A stretch of 64,000 bases of DNA, from positions 62,001 to 126,000 of the forward strand of contig NZ_JAMXKF010000014.1 in NCBI RefSeq assembly GCF_024220585.1. Reading direction: 5' to 3'. The notes under the pieces were generated by a model, which saw only the letters and a program-made list of their open reading frames with translations, was not told the origin of the DNA and ran no database searches. Position 1 is the first letter of the stretch, and each line of letters opens with the position of its first letter. The DNA is from Dyadobacter diqingensis (GTDB taxonomy: Bacteria; Bacteroidota; Bacteroidia; Cytophagales; Spirosomataceae). Below are positions 46,090 to 54,953 of the stretch, piece after piece. The position numbers and the translations under genes were made by a program.

Positions 46090-48339
46090 TTAGTTGCCTA
46101 GCCCCCATGTTTTATTTGGTTTTGGTCCCATTTCCAGTTCCAGCGTTCCGCCTGCCGTTAGCTGATCATGTGTGAAGGATGGCACATTTAATACTTTCCC
46201 ATCCAGTTTGGCACTTTGGATATACTTGTTGGTCACCGAACAATTGTTGGCGATCATTCTGAATTTTTTACCGTTTGGAAGATCAATTGTCACCTTTTCA
46301 AAAACGGGGCTACCAATCGTGTACTCAGGTTTTCCGGGTGTTATCGGATAAAAACCCATGGAAGAAAAAACGACAAACGCTGTCATACCACCACCATCCT
46401 CGTCTCCGGGGATACCAAAAATGTTATCCTTGAACCATACATCGAGTAGAAAACGAATTCTTTTTTGCGTTTTCCAGGGCGCATCGGTGTAATTATACAG
46501 GTAAGGAATATGAAAACTAGGTTCATTCCCCATGGAATACTGCCCCACCAGACCGGTTGCATCCGGGAATTTACTCCAGAATTCATATTTACTGCGCCCC
46601 AGCCCTTCCCGGTAAAGCTGATCCAGCTCGTTTTCAAAACCTTTCTTGCCACCCATCAGACCGATCAGCCCGCTGATATCATGCTGAACCTGCCATTTGT
46701 AGGTATAACCATTATTTTCGTCATAATAATCACGGCCACCCATGCCGCCGTCAAATTTCGGATCAATTGAAACCCATTCTCCTTTATCGTCCTTCGGAAG
46801 GAACATGCTTTTGTCCTTATTCCAAAGGTTTTTGTAGTTTAAACCACGGGCGTTAAAAGTTTTAAAATCTTCCGTCTTGCCAAGATCTTTCGCCAATTCA
46901 CCAACCGCCCAGTCGTCATAACTTCCACCCAGCGTAACCGCAACGGCCTGACGTTTTTCAAAAGGGTCAACCAGTTTCACATTTTCTTTTTCGTTCAGTC
47001 GCAGCGCCGGGAAATAACCTTTGGTACGATAAATATCATCCAGTTCGCATTTAGCCCCGTTTCTCCACGGAAGCATTGTCGCCTGTGTGGCGTTTTTATA
47101 CATGCCCGCATACGCCTTTGAGACATCGAAATTCCTCAGCCCTTTTCTGTAACCATCCAGAAACGTAACCGAAGAATGAAAACCATTCATACAGGCATGA
47201 TCTCCGAAAAGTACCGGAAACGTCGGCATCCAGCCGCTTTGCTCGTACATGTTCACAAACGAATTCAACATATCTTCTTCCTTCGCCGGGTTCAGGATAA
47301 TCCGCAAAGGATGGTGCGCCAGGTAGGTATCCCAGGTCCAGTCATCCGTATAAAACGGGCGTGTGCTGTTGTGGATTTTTTTATCAAAACCGCTGTAATA
47401 CTGGTTGTCTTCCGAGATATCAACCATACGCTCATACGTTCTGTACAGCGAAGAATAAAAACTGCGTTTCTGCGCTTCTGTACCGCCTTCAACCTGAATC
47501 TGGTTGATTACCTCGCCCCAGGTTTTTTCGCCGCTTTTCTTCAAATCCTCGAACCCGGCTGATTGTAACTCCTTGTCAAAATTCTTTTTGGCCTGTTCCG
47601 GGCTGATGTAAGAAATCGCATATTTAAAGTCGATTTTTCCCGATTTATTATCCGGAAAACTGATCCAGGCCTTTACCTTTTTCCCTTTGGCACTTTTCTC
47701 GGTCAATGCCTTGTCACCGTCGATCAGTCCGGTCGTTCCTTTTTCGCTGAAAACACCGTACATGTACACGGGAATGTCGCCATGGTAGGTTTCAGTAGCT
47801 ACAATTTCATGATCCGAAATAAATTTCCAGGATCCTTCTCCCCCGTTGTATAAATTGAATAGAAGGCTTTTCGAAGCTTTCCCTGTAAAATCGAAGCGAT
47901 AAATACCTGTTTTTTTACCCGGCGTAAATTCTACCTGCACTTCGTCGTCGATCAGGTATGTTGAGTAATACCAGGGCTGGGTAATTTCCAGGTCATGGTC
48001 ATAAGCCAGTTTTTCCTTGTAATTAACCGACGAGATCGGTTTAACAAATGGCTTGATTGAAAAGGCCTGCCCAAGACGGTGCGAAACGACGATAAGGGGA
48101 AAACTCGTGATCTGATCGTCAAGATAATCTTTGCGTTCCGGAAACATCCGAACCATCTGGTTAGGAAGCTGGATCGTCGGGCGGGTCGGTTCCAAAAGCT
48201 GGCCAACATTTCCTACGCGTAAATCAACATATTTAAGATTGCCGGAAACCTCGTTTTTTTGTGCTTCCGAATTGAAATTAATGCAACAACTAAGTACTAT
48301 TAAACTGGAAATTTTTAATGTTTTAAAGGATTGGATCAT
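46090..48339 (-). CDS. GH92 family glycosidase, probable alpha-1,2-mannosidase
   Basis: A 749-residue exported enzyme (signal MIQSFKTLKISSLIVLSCCI; the LSC could be a lipobox). GH92 enzymes remove alpha-linked mannose with calcium and inversion of configuration. Family landmarks are DDWTWDTYLAHHPLRIILNP (~330-350), GNEPSFHIPYLYNYTDAPWK (~620) and GIPGDEDGGGMTAFVVFSSM (~660), carrying the Glu/Asp residues of the active site, with GFYPITPGKPEYTIGSP after them. Length is normal. It lies at one end of the SusC/SusD locus and is divergent from the kelch/SARP regulator, so regulation by that protein is plausible. Confidence 0.92.
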   Translation of the reverse strand: MIQSFKTLKISSLIVLSCCINFNSEAQKNEVSGNLKYVDLRVGNVGQLLEPTRPTIQLPNQMVRMFPERKDYLDDQITSFPLIVVSHRLGQAFSIKPFVKPISSVNYKEKLAYDHDLEITQPWYYSTYLIDDEVQVEFTPGKKTGIYRFDFTGKASKSLLFNLYNGGEGSWKFISDHEIVATETYHGDIPVYMYGVFSEKGTTGLIDGDKALTEKSAKGKKVKAWISFPDNKSGKIDFKYAISYISPEQAKKNFDKELQSAGFEDLKKSGEKTWGEVINQIQVEGGTEAQKRSFYSSLYRTYERMVDISEDNQYYSGFDKKIHNSTRPFYTDDWTWDTYLAHHPLRIILNPAKEEDMLNSFVNMYEQSGWMPTFPVLFGDHACMNGFHSSVTFLDGYRKGLRNFDVSKAYAGMYKNATQATMLPWRNGAKCELDDIYRTKGYFPALRLNEKENVKLVDPFEKRQAVAVTLGGSYDDWAVGELAKDLGKTEDFKTFNARGLNYKNLWNKDKSMFLPKDDKGEWVSIDPKFDGGMGGRDYYDENNGYTYKWQVQHDISGLIGLMGGKKGFENELDQLYREGLGRSKYEFWSKFPDATGLVGQYSMGNEPSFHIPYLYNYTDAPWKTQKRIRFLLDVWFKDNIFGIPGDEDGGGMTAFVVFSSMGFYPITPGKPEYTIGSPVFEKVTIDLPNGKKFRMIANNCSVTNKYIQSAKLDGKVLNVPSFTHDQLTAGGTLELEMGPKPNKTWGLGN

Positions 48340-48624
48340 GCTTTACTGAAATTTTATTTACTGTAATGGTGCTTATAATTTTAACGATTTTCTCTTTGTC
48401 TGGTATAGATAGCACATTTGCCTCTAAACTTTTTAATCCGTCCCGATAGCTATTAAAAACACTAACAATTGTTTAACTTTAAATCAATAATGTCATATTT
48501 GGACTAGAGGAACAGAAATGCCAAATAAACATTGACCAATTAAAAAAGGATTAATAATTGATTAACAAAACCCTTAATGACTGCCTGAGGGAAATTTTAT
48601 TTCATTTCTCTCCATCTTATTCTT

Positions 48625-51192
48625 ATGAAATTTAAAATCCTGTTACTTTTTTTAGTTTTTCAAATGATTCCCGGCGCAATTAATTTTTGCCAGGCGCAAT
48701 CCTATGGTCTTGGTTTTGACAGCTACGAAGTGGTTCAGGACAAAAGAACGGGACTGGATTTAAGCCCCGACAATACTTTTTGCTTCAAAAAAGATTTCGC
48801 GTTATCGTTCGAGCTTTCCTTTTTATCCGACAAAAAAACATATTTCGGATACATCGTCCGGCTGATCGAAAATGACAAACAGAACATCGACCTGATCTAC
48901 GATAATAGCTCCGACAATCAGCATTTCAAACTGGTGATCGGAGATAAATTCTCCCGCGTTTCTTTCGATTTTCCAAACGGGGACTTATACAAAAAATGGA
49001 ATAAGGTTACGCTGAAATTCAATAAGGCAACGAGTAATATCCAGGTTATTTATGGCGACAAAAGTTTTTCTCAGCCTGTAAAACTTTCCGGGGAAGGCTG
49101 CTTCAAAATCCTTTTTGGTGCCAATCAGTATAAGGATTTCAAATCGACGGACGTCCCGCCAATGAAAATCCGGAATGTCGTCATCTCGGAAGATGCCAAA
49201 ATAAAATTCCGGTGGGCGCTTGATGAAACTGACGGGGCAAAAGCCATTGAGGAAATTCAGGGAAAGGATGCTGTTGCTGCAAACCCGGTCTGGATAAAAA
49301 AACTGCATTATGAATGGCAACTGGCCAAAACCATCACCTTAAAAGATTATATCAGGGTCGGATTCGATGAAAACAAGGGCATTTTGCATATTGTTGGCAA
49401 AGATTCACTGATCAGTTATAAGGTTGCGACCAATAAGTCTGTTTCAGTAAAACATGAAGCCGGCGCACAGCCCGTGTATGTCGATAACCAGTTGCTGTTT
49501 GACAAGTTAAACGAGAAGCTTTATCACATTTATATTGATGAAAAACAGGTTTCCACTTTCGATTTCAAAACAAGCAGCTGGGATAAAAACGGGGTAAAAC
49601 CAGTGGATAAAACGCACTTTATCCATGCCAACAAGTTTTATTCTCCTTCCGATTCTGCCATTTATTTGCTGGGAGGTTATGGCCATTTATCCTACAAAAA
49701 GAATATCCAACGTTACCATGTGCCTTCCAAAACCTGGACCGACCTGAATTTGAAAGATTCGCTGTTCACGCCACGTTATCTGGCGGCGCTGGGTCCGGCG
49801 AAGGACGGCGCGTATATACTGGGAGGATATGGCAGTTCAACGGGACAACAAATGCTGAACCCGCGCAACTGGTATGACCTGCTTTTTTTTAATACCAAAA
49901 CGAAGACTTTCCAGAAACGTTACGAGCTAAAATTGCCGAAAGAAGATTTCGTTTTCAGTAATTCGATGATCATCAATGAAAAAGAAAACTCTTTTTACAC
50001 CCTGATTTTCCCTAAGGATAAGTTCAATTCTGAATTGCAGCTCATCAAAGGTTCGCTTACGGACCCGGACTTTAAAATGGTTGGATCTAAAATCCCTTAC
50101 CAGTTTGTTGATATACAGTCGTACGCTGACCTGTTTTTTGATTATTCCAGTAACCGGTTTGTCGCCGTGACGCTGTACCTGGGTGAAAACAACCAGACAA
50201 AAGTTTCCATTTATTCGCTGAATGCACCGCCCCTGCAATCCGTTCCGCCCGTTACCGTAGCAACAGCTGGTAATGATAAAACTTTCTGGCTGATTGGCGG
50301 TTTGCTTCTCTCAGGTCTGCTGGCTTATGTTTATTTCAATTATTATAAAAAGAGGAAACCGGGAAATTCTGCCCTTTCGCCTGGTACGGTGCCTGCTGTT
50401 TCGGTAAATTCTTCTGATACGGAATCTGTTTCGGCAATGGATGACCATTCTGAGATAACGAGTGAGGCGCTTCACAGCAGCATCTTCTTGTTTGGAAACC
50501 TTCAACTGTTTGATGAAGAAGGCAATGAAATTACAAAACAGTTCAGTCCGCTGGTGAAGGAGCTTTTCCTCGTGATTTTGCTTTATTCTATTCGTTGGGA
50601 AGGGATCAGTTCTGAAAAATTAAAGGAGTTGCTCTGGTTCGATAAACCGTCGGAAAGTGCGCGTAACAACCGCTCGGTGAATATCGCCAAGCTGAAAGGA
50701 ATATTGGACAAAATGAAATATTGCCAGGTTTCAAAGGAAACCGGCTACTGGAAAATAAAGATCGATTTCGAAAAAATCCATGTCGATTACACGCATTATC
50801 TGACGCTGATCCGGAATAAAAAGGCACTCAACAAGCAGAATATTATGGAGCTGGCCAACATTACCAAACGCGGAAATTTTCTTTCCAACGTGGAATATGA
50901 ATGGCTTGATACTTTTAAATCCGAGATTTCCAATGAAATCGTAGACACCTATCTGCGCTTTGCCGCCACAATGAAAATTGCCGACGATCCCGAGTTTCTG
51001 ATTAAACTGGCCAACTATATTTTTTACTTTGATCCGGTGAACGAGGAGGCGATGATTATCAAATGCAAGGCCTTGGCACATTTGGGAAAACATTCTCTGG
51101 CAAAAACTACGTACGAGAATTTTGCCAGAGAATATAACCGGATTTATGGTGAAGATTTTCAGAAGGATATGCCGGAAGTTTTACATTCCTGA
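48625..51192 (+). CDS. Membrane-spanning kelch/LamG sensor with SARP-like DNA-binding and BTAD domains
   Basis: An 855-residue one-component regulator. The signal peptide is at 1-25 (MKFKILLLFLVFQMIPGAIN). Residues ~28-220 look like a LamG/concanavalin-type sandwich and ~245-540 are kelch-like repeats (AIYLLGGYGHLSYKKNIQRY, GAYILGGYGSSTGQQ), all placed outside the cytosol. A single membrane helix lies at ~553-575 (FWLIGGLLLSGLLAYVYFNY). Inside, ~615-715 is an OmpR/SARP-type winged helix (SSIFLFGNLQLFDEEGNEIT, LKELLWFDKPSESARNNRSV) and ~720-850 is a helical BTAD/TPR-like region (NEEAMIIKCKALAHLGKHSL). It is neither a classical two-component hybrid nor a SusR. It sits among the glycosidase genes, divergent from GH92 and ending 5 bases from GH43, so it probably senses a glycan and activates the locus. 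Confidence 0.75.
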   Translation: MKFKILLLFLVFQMIPGAINFCQAQSYGLGFDSYEVVQDKRTGLDLSPDNTFCFKKDFALSFELSFLSDKKTYFGYIVRLIENDKQNIDLIYDNSSDNQHFKLVIGDKFSRVSFDFPNGDLYKKWNKVTLKFNKATSNIQVIYGDKSFSQPVKLSGEGCFKILFGANQYKDFKSTDVPPMKIRNVVISEDAKIKFRWALDETDGAKAIEEIQGKDAVAANPVWIKKLHYEWQLAKTITLKDYIRVGFDENKGILHIVGKDSLISYKVATNKSVSVKHEAGAQPVYVDNQLLFDKLNEKLYHIYIDEKQVSTFDFKTSSWDKNGVKPVDKTHFIHANKFYSPSDSAIYLLGGYGHLSYKKNIQRYHVPSKTWTDLNLKDSLFTPRYLAALGPAKDGAYILGGYGSSTGQQMLNPRNWYDLLFFNTKTKTFQKRYELKLPKEDFVFSNSMIINEKENSFYTLIFPKDKFNSELQLIKGSLTDPDFKMVGSKIPYQFVDIQSYADLFFDYSSNRFVAVTLYLGENNQTKVSIYSLNAPPLQSVPPVTVATAGNDKTFWLIGGLLLSGLLAYVYFNYYKKRKPGNSALSPGTVPAVSVNSSDTESVSAMDDHSEITSEALHSSIFLFGNLQLFDEEGNEITKQFSPLVKELFLVILLYSIRWEGISSEKLKELLWFDKPSESARNNRSVNIAKLKGILDKMKYCQVSKETGYWKIKIDFEKIHVDYTHYLTLIRNKKALNKQNIMELANITKRGNFLSNVEYEWLDTFKSEISNEIVDTYLRFAATMKIADDPEFLIKLANYIFYFDPVNEEAMIIKCKALAHLGKHSLAKTTYENFAREYNRIYGEDFQKDMPEVLHS

Positions 51193-51197
51193 AAAGT

Positions 51198-52766
51198 TTA
51201 GTCGTACTTCATCTGAATCGCACGAACATCACCCTTCCCTGATTTATCCCCGGAAACATTGATTCCTACGCGCGGGGCTCTGTCCCAGCGTGGGAGCCAT
51301 GGTGTTTCTATTTTAACGGTACTGGTCAGCGAGTCAATTTTTTGTCCTTTTACATCCCAGCTGAATTCGTAAAAACGTCCATATCTGCTTTCCAGTTTAA
51401 GCCTGATGCCTTTATATTTTTCAGGAATCTGCTGCTGTTTGAGGATTTCATGCACGCCGTCCTTTACCTGCCATAATTCTATAACATTTTTACGAATGCC
51501 ATAACCAACAGCATTACTGGCATCGCCATAAACGACAATATTCTGCATAAGATCGTCTTTCGTGACAACTTCGGCACTGAATGTGTAGTTACCCTTTTTG
51601 ACCACCAGACCAAGAAAATTCCCTGTCGGGTTATGATTGCTGTTTTCGATTTGAAGTCCGCCATTTTCGATCCGGTATTCCGGTTTTGGAAAACTCACGT
51701 CGAAAACCCATGGTGCTTTCAGGGTATCCTTATCGTAGTTAATCAACAGGTTTGCGCTAATCAGCGCGCTCGCGCCCATTGGCGATTCTGCCTGTGCGGG
51801 AGGTGTTTTGCCATATCGGAACGCTGGCCATTTGGAAGTCTCGTCCCAAACCAGTTCACTAAGAATTCCCTGCCGGCCAGCAAATGTAAAATCAACACCG
51901 TTATAAGCATGGTGCAAATAAAAATATCGGTTATCCGGTGTCACCACGACTGTTCCGTGCCCGGGACATTTCCAGGTATCATCGCCAAAAAGAGCCGGGT
52001 TTCCCGTATACTTTGTCCAGGGGCCCTGCAATTTCTCCGCTCTGGCAAATCCAACCTGATAATCACATTTATCACCACAGCAGGCATTACCGGAGTACAG
52101 CATGTACCAAAAATTTCCTTTTTTGAAAATAGCCTGGCCTTCGGCACCGCCGGATTCCCAGCCTGTCGGATCTGCCTTGATCAGGCTGAATTCCTTGCCG
52201 ATGACTTTTAGCCCATCCGGAGAAAGCTCGGCGCCAAGAATTTCTATGCCCCGGTCCTTGTCCAGTCCGTATGCTTTCCAGGTTATAAACAATTTCCCTT
52301 TATCCTCAACCACAAAAGCGTCAATCGCTTCCTTCGTCCATTCTATGATCAGGCCGTGGTCTGTAAAACCTTTTTTCAGATCCTTCGTGCTGGCCACGCC
52401 AATAAACGACTGCTTATCGGATTTCCTTCGTGCCGTGTAGTAAACAAAAAAAGTACCATTCCTAAAAAACAGCTCAGGTGCCCAGTAACTTCCCATTGTC
52501 CATTCCGGCAGCTCGGCAAATACCGGCCCGACATATTGCCAGTCGACCAGATTTTTAGAGCTGTAAATCGGATAAGCCGGTCCCCATTCCGAAGAAGTGC
52601 CGACGGCATAATAAGTATCTCCTACCCGGATTACCGACGGGTCAGCAAAATCACCGGCAATAACCGGATTCCGGTAAGTGATAACCGGGCCCGGATTGAG
52701 CTTTTGAGCAAATGTATTTCCGGCAAAAAGCAATATCAGAATAAAGACGGCAGGGATAAATTTCAT
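51198..52766 (-). CDS. GH43-family glycosidase with C-terminal beta-sandwich
   Basis: A 522-residue exported enzyme (signal MKFIPAVFILILLFAGNTFA). Residues ~28-325 form the five-bladed propeller of GH43: GDFADPSVIRVGDTYYAVGT gives the catalytic base Asp, EWTKEAIDAFVVED gives the pKa-modulating Asp, and GGAEGQAIFKKGNFWYMLYS gives the acid Glu. Residues ~340-520 look like the extra C-terminal lectin-like sandwich of this group. Family members act on arabinose, xylose or galactose linkages; which one is not readable here. It is separated from the regulator by five bases, tail to tail. Confidence 0.88.
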   Translation of the reverse strand: MKFIPAVFILILLFAGNTFAQKLNPGPVITYRNPVIAGDFADPSVIRVGDTYYAVGTSSEWGPAYPIYSSKNLVDWQYVGPVFAELPEWTMGSYWAPELFFRNGTFFVYYTARRKSDKQSFIGVASTKDLKKGFTDHGLIIEWTKEAIDAFVVEDKGKLFITWKAYGLDKDRGIEILGAELSPDGLKVIGKEFSLIKADPTGWESGGAEGQAIFKKGNFWYMLYSGNACCGDKCDYQVGFARAEKLQGPWTKYTGNPALFGDDTWKCPGHGTVVVTPDNRYFYLHHAYNGVDFTFAGRQGILSELVWDETSKWPAFRYGKTPPAQAESPMGASALISANLLINYDKDTLKAPWVFDVSFPKPEYRIENGGLQIENSNHNPTGNFLGLVVKKGNYTFSAEVVTKDDLMQNIVVYGDASNAVGYGIRKNVIELWQVKDGVHEILKQQQIPEKYKGIRLKLESRYGRFYEFSWDVKGQKIDSLTSTVKIETPWLPRWDRAPRVGINVSGDKSGKGDVRAIQMKYD

Positions 52767-52833
52767 TCGCTAGCAGATTGATTGGCCGGCTAAGAAAACG
52801 ATTTATTTCTATATAAGAAACCAATTTTGATTC

Positions 52834-54141
52834 CTATTTAGCCCGCACCGGTTTTTGCACACCATAACCGCTGGCTCCATGAAACCATTTTGCGCCTTCA
52901 CCTGTAAGCCATAAATAAAAATCAGAATCCAGGTCCGCTTCAATGCCGACAAATTTACCGTCACCATTTAAAGGTAATTCTCCGATCTTTTTTGTCTTGA
53001 AAATGGCTGTCCCTTCGTCTACCTCGTCAAACATGGCCACGTACAATGCCTCTGCGCCCGACATTTTTGCACCGGCAATTTGCTGCCAGAGAAAATCGCC
53101 TTTTGCCCTTGGGATCTGGTTATAAAGGGATTTGTCGTTCTTTAAATTCCCCCAGCTGAATCCCGGAAAAACCAGCGGCGCGTAGTCGATTTTGTTCGTT
53201 TTGCACCAGGTGATGTCACCCGGCAAAGTCGTTCCGGCAACGCTGATATAGGTGGATGCGTCATACCGGCCAACTGCCCAGGGCATAATAACATCGGCCG
53301 TTTTGATCAGCGCATGCAGTGAAGTCGAATTTTCGGTATCCTTTGTCAGTGTGCGCCAGTAATAAGGAACGCCCAGTAAAATCGAAGCTTTTTTGGTGGG
53401 TCCCTTGATAGCGTCAACCAGTTTTTGAATATCGGCAATCGTGTATTTTCTGCCATCATTGAATCCCACACCCCATATTGCCAGCAGCGGCCGACCGTTG
53501 TGACGCAGATAAGTCGGATTCTCTTTGTTATCGTACAGGTTGAAAAGTTTTTGCAGTTCTTCCCAGTCTTTAACGATAAAATCCATATCCGCAGAAGTAG
53601 CACCGCTCAGATCGTACATGACACTGATGGCCCTGTCGTATTTTTTGGAAGCTTTTAGTGCATTGGCCAGGACTTTGTTAAAATGCCTTTTACCGCTCTC
53701 TCCCCTTACTTCACTCACAAAACGCTGCATGTACACGCCGTCGATATTGTGCTCCTTCATCCATTTGAAATGCAGCTCCACGCTTTCTTCGTCATAAGGA
53801 CTGTATACCTTAGCAGGTTCTCCGTTCTGATATTTGAAAGCCGTTGAATACGTTTTGGTATATTCGGTAACGTCCGGCCAGAAATCAATCGATGTAAAAC
53901 CCGGCTCAAACTTCCCTGATTTTTGGTAATGATGCCAGCCACGGCCTGCTCCGTCGCCTTCCGCCGTAAACCAGCCCTGATATCCTGCCATGACGAGCCC
54001 CTTATAACTCGGAAACAATACGCCGGTCTGATCATACTTCACCTCCTCAACAGGTTTGGGGACATCCGTCTTTTTTTCATCATCAACCTTGCAGCTCATG
54101 GAAACAATCGAAATGAGGCAAAGAATTTTTAGAATTTTCAT
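52834..54141 (-). CDS. GH71/GH99-like lipoprotein glycosidase
   Basis: A 435-residue lipoprotein (MKILKILCLISIVSMSCK, lipobox SMSC). The domain begins VMAGYQGWFTAEGDGAGRGW and continues YSPYDEESVELHFKWMKEHN, DGVYMQRF, RPLLAIWGVGFNDGRKYTIA and YVAMFDEVDEGTAIFK, as in GH71/GH99-type (beta/alpha)8 enzymes. GH99 members cleave inside alpha-mannan; the related family cleaves alpha-1,3-glucan. The MFDEVDE segment holds the acidic residues expected at the active site. It probably stands on the outer membrane and cuts the polymer before SusC import. It is 68 bases upstream of GH43 on the same strand. Confidence 0.82.
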   Translation of the reverse strand: MKILKILCLISIVSMSCKVDDEKKTDVPKPVEEVKYDQTGVLFPSYKGLVMAGYQGWFTAEGDGAGRGWHHYQKSGKFEPGFTSIDFWPDVTEYTKTYSTAFKYQNGEPAKVYSPYDEESVELHFKWMKEHNIDGVYMQRFVSEVRGESGKRHFNKVLANALKASKKYDRAISVMYDLSGATSADMDFIVKDWEELQKLFNLYDNKENPTYLRHNGRPLLAIWGVGFNDGRKYTIADIQKLVDAIKGPTKKASILLGVPYYWRTLTKDTENSTSLHALIKTADVIMPWAVGRYDASTYISVAGTTLPGDITWCKTNKIDYAPLVFPGFSWGNLKNDKSLYNQIPRAKGDFLWQQIAGAKMSGAEALYVAMFDEVDEGTAIFKTKKIGELPLNGDGKFVGIEADLDSDFYLWLTGEGAKWFHGASGYGVQKPVRAK

Positions 54142-54187
54142 TAATCCGAAACTGGTTTTAATTGATTTACTAAGGTTTGCTATACGA

Positions 54188-54224
54188 AAATCGCCGGATC
54201 AAACATTTGCTGATCCGGCGATTT
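54188..54224 (-). terminator. Hairpin between DUF3823 and GH71/99-like genes
   Basis: aaatcgccggatca (54188-54201) and tgatccggcgattt (54211-54224), perfect 14-bp stem, loop of 9. It closes the susCD-DUF3823 unit or attenuates read-through into the glycosidase gene. Confidence 0.7.
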
Positions 54225-54230
54225 GGTCTT

Positions 54231-54920
54231 TTACAAGGTCAGTCTTACTGCCTTTGCATAATTAAACTTGGACTCCGGCGCATCAATGATAGCGCCAACC
54301 CGGAAAAAGTACTGGCTTCCTGTTTTCAGATTGCTGCTGTTTGAAGGCAAATCAATTTCCAGCTTATACACCTTGTTCGGATCAATGACCGCATTGATTT
54401 CCTGATCCGCGAGCACAGTCCGCATAGGCTCACCAACGGCAGGTTCCGGATGGGCGTACAACCCGATTTTTTTTACATTATTGATCACAGTCTGCTGCAA
54501 TTTGAACGTAGCCACCACTTTTGTTCCTACCTTTTCAATCTTGGCTTCTTTCACGCGGATGTAAGGTTGTACTTTAAAATCAAGCTGCGTTTCGCCTTTT
54601 ACGGTAACTTCCTGAGGTTGCGTTGGCACAAAATTTCCGCGAACCGGTGTGATCGTATAGGTATTTGCAAAAATCAGATTGTTGCGATAAGTACCATCAT
54701 TTTTGACAATCATGACCTGTTTGGTCTGTGACGCATATCCTTGCTCGATGTACTCAATCGTGCTGCCACGAATGATATCCTGCTCCACAGGTTCGTTCGT
54801 TTCGATATCAAGAAATGTTCCGTGCAGTTGCGAATCAGGCGCGGGATAGTTATCGATTTTACATGCATTTGCAGCAAAAAGCAATAACAGCGCCGGTATA
54901 TACAGTTTTATCTTTTTCAT
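54231..54920 (-). CDS. DUF3823 lipoprotein of the SusCD locus
   Basis: A 229-residue surface-type lipoprotein (MKKIKLYIPALLLLFAANAC, lipobox ANAC). It begins DNYPAPDSQLHGTFLDIETN, a CarboxypepD-like beta domain, and its second half is another beta sandwich ending FNYAKAVRLTL. DUF3823 proteins commonly follow susD and are thought to bind glycan, like SusE/SusF. It lies 33 bases after susD on the same strand, clearly in the operon, and ends at a strong hairpin. Confidence 0.85.
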   Translation of the reverse strand: MKKIKLYIPALLLLFAANACKIDNYPAPDSQLHGTFLDIETNEPVEQDIIRGSTIEYIEQGYASQTKQVMIVKNDGTYRNNLIFANTYTITPVRGNFVPTQPQEVTVKGETQLDFKVQPYIRVKEAKIEKVGTKVVATFKLQQTVINNVKKIGLYAHPEPAVGEPMRTVLADQEINAVIDPNKVYKLEIDLPSNSSNLKTGSQYFFRVGAIIDAPESKFNYAKAVRLTL

Positions 54921-54953
54921 ATTTTTATAACTTTTAAGAATGGTCGACTGGGC

